DNA of 56,145 nucleotides from UBA2357 sp041678045 (GCA_041678045.1 JBAYOV010000024.1:1-56145), one strand, 5' to 3'; shown: positions 8,805 through 17,903, counted from the first letter of the stretch. Notes: a model not told the origin generated them from the sequence alone. Made by a program: numbers and translations.

Positions 8805-9530
8805 ATGACAGCGAAAGACAAGCTTCCGCACGGCGCGCCGAACGACGCCGCGCCCAAATTCAACGCCCGCGAATCCTGGCGAATCTTCGGGATTATGGCA
8901 GAGTTCGTGGAAGCCACCGAACGGCTCAACGCGATCCGTCCCGCCGTGTCCATCTTTGGCAGCGCGCGCACGCCCGCCGATCACCTGTACTACATGCAGA
9001 CCGAGCGGATCGCACGCCTGCTGTCGGATGCGGGCTTCTCGGTGATCTCCGGGGGCGGCCCCGGCATCATGGAGGCCGCCAACAAAGGCGCCTACTTCGG
9101 CAAGAGCCCGTCCATCGGCCTGAACATCCAGCTGCCCATGGAACAGGGCGCCAACCCTTATCAGGACATCTCGCAAACCTTCCAGCACTTCTTTGCGCGC
9201 AAGTACATGTTCGTGAAATTTGCCGCCGCCTATGTGGTGATGCCCGGCGGCTTCGGCACGCTCGACGAACTGCTCGAAGCACTCACCCTGGTGCAGACCG
9301 GCAAGAGCCGGCGCATTCCGATCATCCTGGTTCATAGCCCCTTCTGGCAGGGGCTGGTGGACTGGTTCCGCGACCGTCTGGTGGCCGAACGCATGATCAA
9401 TCCGGAAGACATGGACCTGCTGCAGGTGCTGGACAAACCCGAGGAGGTGGTCGAAGCCATCTTCAAGCACTACGAGACGCGCGGCTTCCTGCCGCTGCCC
9501 GAGGAACACGAGCTGATGCTCAGCCTGTGA
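8805..9530 (+). CDS. LOG family protein (TIGR00730-type nucleotide phosphoribohydrolase)
   Basis: 241 residues. The LOG/lysine-decarboxylase-like fold is shown by SVISGGGPGIMEAANKGA and MPGGFGTLDELLE (the PGGxGTxxE signature), and ARKYMFVKFA. Family members hydrolyse nucleoside 5'-monophosphates, releasing the base; some make cytokinins. The physiological substrate here is unknown. A 5' extension of about 45 residues before the first domain block is typical of the betaproteobacterial subgroup. Placed between polA and DUF2782-thrB. Confidence 0.85.
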   Translation: MTAKDKLPHGAPNDAAPKFNARESWRIFGIMAEFVEATERLNAIRPAVSIFGSARTPADHLYYMQTERIARLLSDAGFSVISGGGPGIMEAANKGAYFGKSPSIGLNIQLPMEQGANPYQDISQTFQHFFARKYMFVKFAAAYVVMPGGFGTLDELLEALTLVQTGKSRRIPIILVHSPFWQGLVDWFRDRLVAERMINPEDMDLLQVLDKPEEVVEAIFKHYETRGFLPLPEEHELMLSL

Positions 9531-9581
9531 GGCCGGCATCGCGCGGCTCTGCTAGAATCCCTGCAGATACCGGAGACTTTC

Positions 9582-9920
9582 ATGCAATACAGATCGATCG
9601 CTGCCGCCCTGCTGTTCGGCCTGTGCGCAAGCGCACATGTGCACGCGCAGGCACCGCAGCTCGAACCCCTGCCCGAGCCGCCGCCCATGCCGTCGGGGGT
9701 TACCGATGACGGCTTCGAACCGGAGGTGTCCATTATCCGGCGCGGCGAGGACACGGTGGAGGAGTACCGCATCCGTGGCCGGCTGTACATGGTGAAGGTC
9801 ACCCCCCCGCATGGCCAGCCGTATTACCTCATCGACCAGCAGGGCGATGGCGTGATGGTGCGTCACCACGACGCGGTGCCGACCCTGTCGGTGCCGATGT
9901 GGGTCATACGCAGCTGGTAA
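9582..9920 (+). CDS. DUF2782 secreted/periplasmic protein
   Basis: 112 residues. A Sec signal peptide (YRSIAAALLFGLCASAHVHA, residues 3-22, AxA cleavage) is followed by a Pro-rich stretch and the DUF2782 core (VSIIRRGEDTVEEYRIRGRL, YMVKVTPPHGQPYYLID). The family is betaproteobacterial and usually lies between polA and thrB, as here. No function is known; the core suggests a small periplasmic beta domain. Confidence 0.85.
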   Translation: MQYRSIAAALLFGLCASAHVHAQAPQLEPLPEPPPMPSGVTDDGFEPEVSIIRRGEDTVEEYRIRGRLYMVKVTPPHGQPYYLIDQQGDGVMVRHHDAVPTLSVPMWVIRSW

Positions 9921-9948
9921 GCGGCTCGAACACAGGCCGCCTCACCTC

Positions 9949-10890
9949 ATGTCCGTATTCACCACGGTAGCCCCCGACAAGCTCGCCGACTGGCTGGGCG
10001 CCTACTCCATCGGCCAGCTGGTCGAGATGCAGGGCATCTCGGCCGGCGTGCAGAACAGCAACTTCTTCGTCACCACCACGCTGGGGCGTTATGTGCTGAC
10101 GCTGTTCGAGGCGATTCCGCGCGCCGACCTGCCTTACTACCTGTACCTGATGGCGCATCTGGCCCATCACGGCCTGCCCGTTCCGGCCCCGATTGCCAAC
10201 CGGCACAACGAGTACCTGGGCACGCTCAGCGGCAAGCCTGCCGCGCTGGTGGTGCGGCTCAGCGGCCAGTCCACGATGCAGCCCGACGCCACGCACTGCG
10301 CCCGCGTCGGGGCGATGCTCGCCGGCCTGCATCTGGCCGGCCAATCGTATGGCCGGCGCCAGGACAACCCGCGCGGAGCACAGTGGCGGCGCTTCACCGC
10401 CGCCCGGGTGCGCGAGCACCTGCCGGCGGACGAACGCACCTTGCTCGACGACGAGCTGGCCTTCCAGGATGCTCAGGACCACTCCGGCCTGCCCCATGGC
10501 GCGATCCATGCCGACCTGTTCCGCGACAACGTGCTGTGGGACGGCGAGTTCATCGGCGGGGTGATCGACTTCTACTTTGCCGGACACGACGCGCTGCTGT
10601 ACGACGTGGCGGTGACGGTGAATGACTGGTGTTCGCGGGCCGACGGCCAACTCGACCCCGAGCGCTGTGCCGCCCTGCTGCAGGCCTATCACGCCAGCCG
10701 CCCATTCACCGAAGACGAACGACGCTGCTGGCCGGCGATGCTGCGGGCCGCAGCCCTGCGCTTCTGGCTGTCACGCGCGGAAGACCTGCACCTGCCAAAG
10801 GCCGGGGAGCTGGTCACCGTAAAGAATCCGGATGAATATCGCGACATCCTCCTGCTGCGCATTGCACAGGCCTGCGACCTGCCGGCCTGA
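9949..10890 (+). CDS. thrB: Homoserine kinase (ThrB, aminoglycoside-phosphotransferase fold)
   Basis: 313 residues. Phosphorylates L-homoserine with ATP in threonine synthesis. This is the APH/choline-kinase-fold type common in pseudomonads and betaproteobacteria, not the GHMP type of E. coli. Shown by the N-terminal MSVFTTVAPDKLADWL, the Brenner-type catalytic loop HGAIHADLFRDNVLW (about 184-198) and the metal-binding GVIDFYFAGHDALLYDVA. It sits directly after DUF2782, the usual order. Confidence 0.93.
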   Translation: MSVFTTVAPDKLADWLGAYSIGQLVEMQGISAGVQNSNFFVTTTLGRYVLTLFEAIPRADLPYYLYLMAHLAHHGLPVPAPIANRHNEYLGTLSGKPAALVVRLSGQSTMQPDATHCARVGAMLAGLHLAGQSYGRRQDNPRGAQWRRFTAARVREHLPADERTLLDDELAFQDAQDHSGLPHGAIHADLFRDNVLWDGEFIGGVIDFYFAGHDALLYDVAVTVNDWCSRADGQLDPERCAALLQAYHASRPFTEDERRCWPAMLRAAALRFWLSRAEDLHLPKAGELVTVKNPDEYRDILLLRIAQACDLPA

Positions 10891-10956
10891 CGATCTCCGG
10901 GGATGCAGGCAACCGCCCCCCCACGAGCTTACTGACCCAACCACGACACGAGTCTC

Positions 10957-11754
10957 ATGCAGGCACGACAACTCCCCTTCATACAGGGCGCGACATGGAT
11001 CACACAGGGCTACGCCCTGTGGCGCCGCAACCCCGCGCTGCTGACTTTCGCCTCCTTCAGCTACCTGCTGATTCTGGTCATGATCAGCGCCGTGCCCATC
11101 ATCGGCCAGCCGATTGCCTCGCTGCTCATGCCAGTGCTGTCGCTCGGAGTGCTCAACACCTGTCGCGCAATCGACCAGGGGAAGCGCAGTGGCGCGGACA
11201 TCCTCTTTTCCGGTTTTCGCAGCAACGTGCCGGCCCTGCTCACGGTGGGCGGCCTCTACCTGATCGGCAGCCTGCTGGTACTGATGCTCACCCTGATGTT
11301 CGACGGTGGCACGCTGATGAGCCTGATGAACGGCGAGACCAGTCGCGAAGCCATGCAGGACGCCAACCTGCTGCCCTCGCTGACCATCGCGCTGCTGCTG
11401 TCCACGCCGGTGATCATGGCCTACTGGTTTGCAGCCGTCCTGGTCGGCTGGTGGGAGGTGAACGCCCCCAAGGCCATGTTCTTCAGCTTTGTGGCGTGCG
11501 CCCGCAACTGGCGCCCCTTCCTGGCCTATGGCATCGTGCTCGGGCTGGTGGGCGGCATGCTGCCGGGCATGGTGATCTCCACGGCACAGGCCATCGCCCC
11601 CCTGCTGGGCACGGTGGCGTTGCTGCTCATTCCGCTGGCGCTGATTCCGGTCGTGTTCGCAAGCTTCTACATCAACGCGCGCGACGTGTTCGCACTGGAC
11701 CAGCCCGACACCCACACCGTCAGTCTGGCAAAAAAGGATGACGGTGAAGCCTGA
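10957..11754 (+). CDS. BPSS1780 family integral membrane protein
   Basis: 265 residues with about six membrane segments: ALLTFASFSYLLILVMISAV, the stretch near 50-60, LYLIGSLLVLMLTLMF, TIALLLSTPVIMAYWFAAVL, FLAYGIVLGLVGGMLPGMVI and TVALLLIPLALIPVVFASFY. The opening block (GATWITQGYALWRRNPALL) is characteristic of the BPSS1780 family, whose function is unknown. It precedes and overlaps nadD by about 11 bases, implying co-translation. Confidence 0.8.
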   Translation: MQARQLPFIQGATWITQGYALWRRNPALLTFASFSYLLILVMISAVPIIGQPIASLLMPVLSLGVLNTCRAIDQGKRSGADILFSGFRSNVPALLTVGGLYLIGSLLVLMLTLMFDGGTLMSLMNGETSREAMQDANLLPSLTIALLLSTPVIMAYWFAAVLVGWWEVNAPKAMFFSFVACARNWRPFLAYGIVLGLVGGMLPGMVISTAQAIAPLLGTVALLLIPLALIPVVFASFYINARDVFALDQPDTHTVSLAKKDDGEA

Positions 11755-12412
11755 GGCCGGGCCTCTGGGCCTGCTGGGCGGCACCTTCGACCCCATCCAC
11801 TTCGGCCACCTCAGACTGGCCGAGGAAGCGCGCGAGGCGCTCGGGCTGGATCAGGTATGCCTGATTCCCGCTGGCGATCCGCCACACCGCGCCCGCCCCA
11901 TGTCGTCGGCCACCGACCGCCTGGCGCTGGTCGAACGCGCCATCGCCGGCAACACCGGCCTGTGCGTGGATGACTGCGAAGTGCGCGCCAGCGGCAAGAG
12001 CTATACCGTGCTGACCCTCGAACGCCTGCGCGCACGTCAGGGCGACACACGCCCGCTGGTGCTGATCCTGGGGGCCGACGCCTTCAACGGCCTGCCCGGC
12101 TGGCACCAGTGGGAGCGACTGTTCGAGCTGGCGCACATCGCAGTGGCCAACCGCCCCGGCTTTGCCCCGCATCAGCGACGCTGGCCGGGCGAGCTGTCTC
12201 CCGCGCTGGCAGCCGCCTGCCGTGACCGCATCACCCGCGACGCCGCCCAGCTACGCAAGCAGCCGGCCGGCTGCATCATGCCCTTCGACATGACGCCGCT
12301 GGCCATTTCCGCATCGCTCATCCGCGACCTCATCCACACCGGGCAGAGCGCACGCTACCTGCTGCCCGATACGGTTCTCGACCATATCCGCACCCACAAC
12401 CTTTATCGTTGA
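11744..12412 (+). CDS. nadD: Nicotinate-nucleotide adenylyltransferase
   Basis: About 222 residues. NadD joins nicotinate mononucleotide to ATP, giving deamido-NAD. The nucleotidyltransferase motif GGTFDPIHFGHLRLA and the C-terminal ISASLIRD block are clear, as is ILGADAFNGLPGWHQW. I prefer the GTG start, which has AGGA 5 bases upstream; an ATG two codons earlier would leave no room for a ribosome site. It overlaps the preceding membrane protein and is followed at once by rsfS and rlmH, a standard operon. Confidence 0.94.
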   Translation: MKPEAGPLGLLGGTFDPIHFGHLRLAEEAREALGLDQVCLIPAGDPPHRARPMSSATDRLALVERAIAGNTGLCVDDCEVRASGKSYTVLTLERLRARQGDTRPLVLILGADAFNGLPGWHQWERLFELAHIAVANRPGFAPHQRRWPGELSPALAAACRDRITRDAAQLRKQPAGCIMPFDMTPLAISASLIRDLIHTGQSARYLLPDTVLDHIRTHNLYR

Positions 12413-12427
12413 ATGACACTGAATTAC

Positions 12428-12769
12428 ATGAACATCTCCCAACTCGAAAAAACCATCGTTGCCGCCCTTGAAGACATCAAGGCGAAGGACATCGAAGTCA
12501 TCGACACTTCCAGCCTCACCCCGCTGTTCGACCGTGTCATCGTCGCCAGCGCCGACTCCGGGCGGCAGACTCGCGCCCTGGCCCGCAACGTGCAGGACAA
12601 GGTGAAGGAAGCCGGCGGCGAAGTCATCAGCGTGGAAGGCGAGGACAGCGGCGAATGGGTGCTGGTGGATCTGGCCGACGCGGTGGTGCACATCATGCAG
12701 CCGGCGGTGCGCAGCTACTACCAGCTTGAAGACCTGTGGCGCACCACCCCGGCCAGCCGCAGGGCCTGA
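12428..12769 (+). CDS. rsfS: Ribosomal silencing factor RsfS
   Basis: 113 residues. RsfS binds uL14 on the large subunit and blocks subunit joining in starved cells. The family pattern is clear: ALEDIKAKDIEVIDTSSLTPLFDRVIVAS, GEVISVEGEDSGEWVLVDLA (fragments of the conserved core) and VVHIMQPAVRSYYQLEDLW. I chose the ATG before NISQLEK because it matches the usual family N-terminus; an ATG five codons earlier abuts the nadD stop. No strong ribosome site precedes either. Confidence 0.93.
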   Translation: MNISQLEKTIVAALEDIKAKDIEVIDTSSLTPLFDRVIVASADSGRQTRALARNVQDKVKEAGGEVISVEGEDSGEWVLVDLADAVVHIMQPAVRSYYQLEDLWRTTPASRRA

Positions 12770-12775
12770 GCCGGC

Positions 12776-13246
12776 ATGAAGCTGCTGATCGTCGCCGTGG
12801 GCACGCGCATGCCAGGCTGGGTAAGCCAGGGCTATGAGGAGTTTGCCCGGCGCATGCCGCGCGAACTGCCGATGCAGCTGGTGGAGGTGAAGGCCGAGCC
12901 GCGCACCACCGGCAAGACGGTGGAGGCCATGATGGCCGCCGAGGCGACGCGCATCGAGGCGGCCCTGCCTGCCCGCTGCCGCCGGGTAGTGCTCGACGAA
13001 CACGGCCAGGACCTCACCACCCTCGCGCTGTCCCAGCGGCTGGCCCGCTGGCAGGAAGGCGGCGAAGATGTGGCGCTGATCGTCGGCGGTCCGGACGGGC
13101 TCGCCCCCGAGCTGATCTCGCGCGCCGACGAAACCGTGCGCCTGTCCAGCCTGACCCTGCCGCATGCGCTGGTGCGCCCGCTGCTGGCCGAGGCCCTGTA
13201 CCGGGCGTGGTCGGTGCTCAGGAACCACCCTTACCATCGCGAGTAA
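12776..13246 (+). CDS. rlmH: 23S rRNA pseudouridine(1915)-N3-methyltransferase
   Basis: 156 residues, exact family length. A SPOUT-class enzyme that methylates pseudouridine 1915 in helix 69 of 23S rRNA on the assembled ribosome, using SAM. Seen: MKLLIVAVGTRMPGWVSQGY at the N-terminus, LDEHGQDLTTLALSQRLA, VALIVGGPDGL (SAM-binding knot) and the C-terminal YRAWSVLRNHPYHRE. It follows rsfS by 6 bases. Confidence 0.96.
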   Translation: MKLLIVAVGTRMPGWVSQGYEEFARRMPRELPMQLVEVKAEPRTTGKTVEAMMAAEATRIEAALPARCRRVVLDEHGQDLTTLALSQRLARWQEGGEDVALIVGGPDGLAPELISRADETVRLSSLTLPHALVRPLLAEALYRAWSVLRNHPYHRE

Positions 13247-13312
13247 CGTACAGATGCACCAGCCGGCCGGCGAAGCGGTAAAATCGCATCACCGCCCGCT
13301 CATCACCTCATC

Positions 13313-13930
13313 ATGAACAGCCGCATCTATCTCGCCTCAACCAGCCCCAGACGCCGCGAACTGCTGCATCAGATCGGCGTACAGTTCGACACCCTGGTGT
13401 TTCGCAGCGGCGAACGCGGCGACGATTACGATGTGGATGAAACCCCGCTCGAAGGCGAGACCCCCGAGCGCTACGTCGAGCGGCTCGCGCTGACCAAGGC
13501 CAGTGCCGGCTTCCAGCGCCTGCACTGGCGCCACCTGCCGCTGCACCCGGTGCTCGCCGCCGATACCGCCCTGTCGCTCGACGGCACCATCATCGGCAAA
13601 CCCGCCTCCCGGGAGGACGCACGCGACATCCTGCAGCGCCTGTCCGGGCGCAGCCATGAGGTGCTCACAGCGGTGGCGATGAGCGACGGCGAACGCACCC
13701 GCAGCCTGCTCAGCGTGAGCACGGTGCGCATGCGCAGCCTGAGCGAGGCCGACATCCGCCATTACCTGTCCTGCGGCGAATCCATGGACAAGGCCGGCGC
13801 CTATGCGGTCCAGGGCCGCGCAGCCCTGTTCATCGAGCACATCAGCGGCAGCTACAGCGGCATCATGGGCCTGCCGCTGTTCGAAACCGGCCGCCTGCTG
13901 GAAACCTTCGGCCTTCCCCTGCCTGGCTGA
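13313..13930 (+). CDS. maf: Maf-family nucleotide pyrophosphatase (YhdE type)
   Basis: 205 residues. Hydrolyses non-canonical or selected NTPs (dTTP/UTP for YhdE-type members), a house-cleaning role. Conserved blocks: IYLASTSPRRRELLHQIG, LAADTALSLDGTIIGKP, SHEVLTAVAM and the YhdE-type MDKAGAYAVQGRAALFIEHI. About 65 bases follow rlmH, and rng follows, as in related genomes. Confidence 0.92.
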   Translation: MNSRIYLASTSPRRRELLHQIGVQFDTLVFRSGERGDDYDVDETPLEGETPERYVERLALTKASAGFQRLHWRHLPLHPVLAADTALSLDGTIIGKPASREDARDILQRLSGRSHEVLTAVAMSDGERTRSLLSVSTVRMRSLSEADIRHYLSCGESMDKAGAYAVQGRAALFIEHISGSYSGIMGLPLFETGRLLETFGLPLPG

Positions 13931-14008
13931 GCACGGGCCGGATGAGCAATCCGCAATGCCGCGCGTCCCAACGACAGCATTGCGCATTTCCCATCCCTGG
14001 TGTGCCCA

Positions 14009-15463
14009 ATGAGCATTGAATTTCTGATCAACTTCACCCCGCAGGAAACACGGGTCGCAGTCGTCGAACAAGGTGTGGTGCAGGAGCTGCATGTCGAACG
14101 TACCGCCAATCGCGGCATCGTCGGCAACATCTACCTGGGCCGGGTCGTGCGGGTGCTGCCCGGCATGCAGTCGGCCTTCATCGACATCGGCCTGGAGCGC
14201 ACCGCCTTCCTGCATGTGGCCGACATCTGGAGCGAGCGCCACAACGGCGAAGCCGGCCGGCCCATCGAGAAGATCCTCTCCGAAGGACAAAGCCTCACCG
14301 TGCAGGTGCTAAAGGATCCGATCGGCACCAAGGGCGCGCGCCTGTCCACCCAGATCAGCATTGCCGGACGATTGCTGGTGTATCTGCCGCAGGAAAAGCA
14401 TATCGGCATCTCGCAGCGCATCGAAGACGAAAGCGAACGGGAATCGCTGCGCGGCCGGCTTGGCAAGCTGGTGCCGGAAGACGAATCGGGCGGCTTCATC
14501 GTGCGCACCATGGCCGAATTCGCCACCGACGAGGAACTGGCCTCCGACATCGCCTACCTGCGCAAGCTGTGGTCGGAAATCCGCAATGCCGCCACTGGCC
14601 GCCATCCGCCCACCATGCTGTACGCCGACCTCGACCTGGGCAAGCGGGTCCTGCGCGATCTGGTGGATGACGAAACCAGCCGCATCATGATCGACTCGCG
14701 CGAAAACTTTCACAAACTGCGCGACTTTGCCGCCGAATACAGTCCCAAGGTACTGCCATTGCTGGTGCACTACACCGGCGAGCGGCCGATCTTCGACCTG
14801 CACAGCATCGAGGACGAAATCCAGCGCGCGCTCGCACGCCGCGTGGAACTCAAGTCCGGCGGCTACCTGATCATCGACCAGACCGAGGCCATGACCACGG
14901 TGGATGTAAACACCGGGGGCTTCGTCGGGGCGCGCAACTTCGACGACACCATCTTCAAGACCAATCTCGAAGCGGCACAGGCCATCGCCCGTCAGTTGCG
15001 ACTGCGCAATCTGGGCGGCATCATCATCATCGACTTCATCGACATGGAAAACCTCGAGCACCGCGAGATGGTGCTCGACGAATTCCGCAAGGCCCTGTCG
15101 CGCGACCATACCAAGATGAGCGTGAACGGCTTCACCGCGCTCGGCCTGGTGGAGATGACCCGCAAACGCACCCGCGAATCACTCGCCCATCTGCTGTGCG
15201 AGGCCTGCCCCACCTGCGACGGCCGGGGCGAGGTGAAGACCGCGCGCACGGTGTGCTACGAAATCCTGCGCGAACTGCTGCGCGAGGCACGGCAGTTCAA
15301 GGCCCGCGAATTCCGGGTCCTGGCTTCACCCCATGTCATCGACCTGTTCCTCGATGACGAGTCGCAGTCGCTGGCGATGCTCTCCGACTTCATCGACCGC
15401 AAGATCTCGCTGCACCCCGAGGCGAGCTACACCCAGGAACAGTTCGACATCGTGCTGCTATGA
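14009..15463 (+). CDS. rng: Ribonuclease G
   Basis: 484 residues. Endoribonuclease that matures the 5' end of 16S rRNA and degrades some mRNAs. The S1 domain (IVGNIYLGRVVRVLPGMQSA) is followed by the catalytic core with MTTVDVNTGGFVGARNFDDT, GGIIIIDFIDM and the zinc-link CEACPTCDGRGEV. It lacks the long C-terminal tail of RNase E. The start is ATG (SIEFLIN); a GTG three codons earlier is possible. Its stop overlaps the next start (ATGA). Confidence 0.95.
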   Translation: MSIEFLINFTPQETRVAVVEQGVVQELHVERTANRGIVGNIYLGRVVRVLPGMQSAFIDIGLERTAFLHVADIWSERHNGEAGRPIEKILSEGQSLTVQVLKDPIGTKGARLSTQISIAGRLLVYLPQEKHIGISQRIEDESERESLRGRLGKLVPEDESGGFIVRTMAEFATDEELASDIAYLRKLWSEIRNAATGRHPPTMLYADLDLGKRVLRDLVDDETSRIMIDSRENFHKLRDFAAEYSPKVLPLLVHYTGERPIFDLHSIEDEIQRALARRVELKSGGYLIIDQTEAMTTVDVNTGGFVGARNFDDTIFKTNLEAAQAIARQLRLRNLGGIIIIDFIDMENLEHREMVLDEFRKALSRDHTKMSVNGFTALGLVEMTRKRTRESLAHLLCEACPTCDGRGEVKTARTVCYEILRELLREARQFKAREFRVLASPHVIDLFLDDESQSLAMLSDFIDRKISLHPEASYTQEQFDIVLL

Positions 15464-16422
15464 CCGAGGCTGCCTCCGCCCGCAATCCGGCCGAACCCAC
15501 GCCACAGCGCTTCGCCAATCCGCTGCTGCGCCATGTGGCCGCCACCCGCCCGGCCTTTCTCAGCGTCACCCTGGTCGGCTGCCTGCTCGGCATTGCCAGC
15601 GCCGCCGCCTCCGGGTTGAGCATCGATCCGCTCAGCGCCGTGCTCACCGTGGTGCTGGCACTGCTCGCCCACGCGGCCGGCAATGTCATCAACGACTACC
15701 ACGACGCCCTGAGCGGAGCGGACATGCTCAACACCCGGCGCCTGTTCCCCTTCACCGGCGGCAGCCGCTTCATCCAGAACGGCGTGCTCACCTTGCGCCA
15801 GACCGGCCTGTTCGCACTCGCCCTCACGCTGGCGGTGATTCCGGGCGGGCTGTGGCTCGCGTGGCAGGCCGGGCCGGGGCTGATCCTGATCGGGCTGGCC
15901 GGCCTGCTGCTCGGCTGGGCCTACTCGGCGCCACCGCTCAAGCTGGTCAGCCGGGGGCTGGGCGAAGTGGTCATCACCCTGTGCTGGCTGCTGGTGGTAG
16001 TGGGCGCCGACCATGTGCAGCGGCATGGCTTCGCCTGGCAGCCTGTGGCCGCCGGGCTGTCGTATGCCATGCTGGTGGCGAATCTGCTGTACATCAACCA
16101 GTTTCCCGATCACGACGGCGATGCAGCAGCCGGCAAACGCACCCTGGTGGTAATGCTCGGCCCGGAAACCGCCAAATGGGGCTATTTTGCCATTGCCGTG
16201 CTGGCCTGCATCTGGCTGATCCTGCAGGTGGAACGCAACGCCCTGCCGCAGGGCGCCGCAGCGGCCGCACTCACCACGGTGCTGTCGTTCAACGCCGCAC
16301 GCCTGCTGCGCGAACACGCCAGCGCACCGCAGGCGCTGGCCCCGGCGATCCACCAGACCATCGTCGCCGCGCTGGCCCACGGCCTGATCCTGGCCGGCGT
16401 GCTGTATTTTGCGCATGCCTGA
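15460..16422 (+). CDS. UbiA-superfamily prenyltransferase (MenA-like)
   Basis: 320 residues, about eight membrane helices. Both Mg-binding motifs of UbiA enzymes are intact: NVINDYHDALSGAD near residue 70 and NQFPDHDGDAAAGKRTL near 210. The second motif and LGWAYSAPPLKLV are closest to the MenA (1,4-dihydroxy-2-naphthoate prenyltransferase) branch. No other menaquinone gene is nearby, so the acceptor is uncertain; another aromatic acceptor is possible. It overlaps rng by 4 bases and lies upstream of ruvA. Confidence 0.8.
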   Translation: MTEAASARNPAEPTPQRFANPLLRHVAATRPAFLSVTLVGCLLGIASAAASGLSIDPLSAVLTVVLALLAHAAGNVINDYHDALSGADMLNTRRLFPFTGGSRFIQNGVLTLRQTGLFALALTLAVIPGGLWLAWQAGPGLILIGLAGLLLGWAYSAPPLKLVSRGLGEVVITLCWLLVVVGADHVQRHGFAWQPVAAGLSYAMLVANLLYINQFPDHDGDAAAGKRTLVVMLGPETAKWGYFAIAVLACIWLILQVERNALPQGAAAAALTTVLSFNAARLLREHASAPQALAPAIHQTIVAALAHGLILAGVLYFAHA

Positions 16423-16461
16423 CCTACTCCTTCCCCTGACACCTGACTCCTGCCCACTCTC

Positions 16462-17061
16462 ATGATCGGACGCATCGGCGGTACCCTGCTGGAAAAGAAC
16501 CCTCCCCAAATCGTGATCGACGTGGGCGGCGTGGGCTATGAACTCGATGTGCCGATGAGCACCTTCTACGGCTTGCCCGCCACCGGCGAACGGGTCAGCC
16601 TGCGCACCCATTTCACAGTGCGCGAGGACGGTCACTTCCTGTACGGCTTTGCCACCGACGAAGAACGCACAACCTTCCGCCAGTTGCTGAAAGTGTCGGG
16701 CATCGGCGCACGCACCGCGCTGGCCATCCTCTCCGGCCTGTCGGTGATCGACCTGCGGCAGGCGGTGGCCCTGCAGGAAAGCGGCCGGCTGGTGAAAATC
16801 CCTGGCATCGGCAAGAAAACCGCCGAACGCCTGCTGCTGGAACTGCGCGACAAGCTGGGCCAGTTGCCGGCCAGCGGCGCCCCCACCCTCGCCGGGGTGG
16901 CCCCCACCGCCGCGCCGGACAGCCGCAGCGACATCCTCAACGCCCTGCTCGCACTGGGCTACAACGAACGCGAAGCCTTGGGCGCAATGAAGGCCGTCCC
17001 GGAGGACTGCGGAGTCTCCGAAGGCATCCGGCTGGCCCTGCGCCAGTTGTCCAGGGCCTGA
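16462..17061 (+). CDS. ruvA: Holliday junction DNA helicase RuvA
   Basis: 199 residues. RuvA tetramers hold the Holliday junction for the RuvB motor. Visible: N-terminal OB domain (MIGRIGGTLLEKNPPQIVID, GVGYELDVPMSTF), the two helix-hairpin-helix motifs (LLKVSGIGARTALAILSGL and LVKIPGIGKKTAERLLLELR), a flexible linker and the C-terminal RuvB-binding three-helix domain (LLALGYNEREALGAMKAV). ruvB is 2.8 kb downstream, separated by yigZ and the AT-rich islet. Confidence 0.97.
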   Translation: MIGRIGGTLLEKNPPQIVIDVGGVGYELDVPMSTFYGLPATGERVSLRTHFTVREDGHFLYGFATDEERTTFRQLLKVSGIGARTALAILSGLSVIDLRQAVALQESGRLVKIPGIGKKTAERLLLELRDKLGQLPASGAPTLAGVAPTAAPDSRSDILNALLALGYNEREALGAMKAVPEDCGVSEGIRLALRQLSRA

Positions 17062-17079
17062 ACAGGAGACCCGCCCCTC

Positions 17080-17694
17080 ATGCCCGTGACCCTTTCCGCT
17101 CCGGTGCGGAGCGAACTCATCATCAAGAAAAGTCGTTTCATTGGCTGCGTCGAGCCCATGCGCGACCGGGCCAGCGCGCAGGCCCGGGTAAATGCCCTGT
17201 GGGCGCAACACCCCGGCGCAGCCCATGTGTGCTGGGCCCTGCTGGCCGGCGGGCAGTCGGCCGCAGTGGATGACGGCGAACCCAGCGGCACCGCAGGCCA
17301 GCCCATGCTGAAGGTGTTGCGCCATCAGGACCTGGAAGGTGTGCTGGCCACTGTGGTGCGTTACTTTGGCGGGGTCAAGCTGGGTGCGGGCGGGCTGGTG
17401 CGCGCCTACACCGACACCGTCGCCCAGGCCCTGCTGCAGGCCGAGAAAGTCCCCATCCGCCCCCAGTGCCAACTGACCTGCACCCTGCCCTATGCCCTGG
17501 AAGGGCTGCTGCGTCGCGAACTGGAGCAGGCCGAAGCGTGCATCGACGACGTCAGCCACGGCAGCGTGGTCACCCTGCGCTTCCACCTGCCGCAGGACAG
17601 CGCCGAACAACTCATGAGCCGCCTCAGCGAAAGCGGCCAGGGGCGTATTCATTGGCTGAACGCTGAAGCCAGTCTGTCCATTCAGCAACGGTGA
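17080..17694 (+). CDS. yigZ: YigZ/IMPACT family protein
   Basis: 204 residues. The UPF0029 domain is clear: IIKKSRFIGCVEPM, AHVCWALLAGG, DDGEPSGTAGQPMLKVL and VVRYFGGVKLGAGGLVRAYTD, followed by the C-terminal DUF1949 ferredoxin-like domain. Bacterial members have no firm function; the eukaryotic relative IMPACT acts on translational control. The gene is 18 bases after ruvA. Its 3' side borders the AT-rich islet. Confidence 0.9.
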   Translation: MPVTLSAPVRSELIIKKSRFIGCVEPMRDRASAQARVNALWAQHPGAAHVCWALLAGGQSAAVDDGEPSGTAGQPMLKVLRHQDLEGVLATVVRYFGGVKLGAGGLVRAYTDTVAQALLQAEKVPIRPQCQLTCTLPYALEGLLRRELEQAEACIDDVSHGSVVTLRFHLPQDSAEQLMSRLSESGQGRIHWLNAEASLSIQQR

Positions 17695-17804
17695 CGGAAA
17701 TTTCGTTGTCGTGAGCGTCGCAGCAGGTGTAGCGCACCGTTGCTCGCCTGGATCAGACGTCCTCAAGCAGCCCCCTCGACTACGGGCGCTACCGTCATGT
17801 AAGC
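17695..17804. other. Gene-free junction between yigZ and the AT-rich islet
   Basis: No gene, RNA or hairpin is evident here. Base composition is still that of the host chromosome, and the switch to AT-rich sequence comes at the first repeat copy. Confidence 0.5.
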
Positions 17805-17903
17805 CCTTACCACAAAGTTTCATCACATAAAGAAGCTTTTAGCCCTTGTGTGGCCGGGGTTTCCTCAGGAAAAACGTAGGAAAACTTCTTGCGAACGGCT
17901 TAC
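17805..17903 (-). repeat. ~100-bp islet repeat, copy 1
   Basis: First of three related ~95-102-bp copies, all in the same orientation. All share GGAAAAACGTAGGAAAACTT and the end AACGGCTTA. On the minus strand each copy starts TAAGCCGTTC and runs to TTTGTGG; here it closes with TAA. The two ends are imperfectly complementary (GTTC-CACAA/TTTGTGG-AAC type pairing), so a bulged hairpin can form. This copy lies about 40 bases past the stop of the first islet gene. Confidence 0.85.

Noticed and set aside
15427..17826. A 799-codon minus-strand open frame
   Set aside because: Antisense to the prenyltransferase, ruvA and yigZ; low-complexity Gly/Gln/His composition with no recognisable domain.
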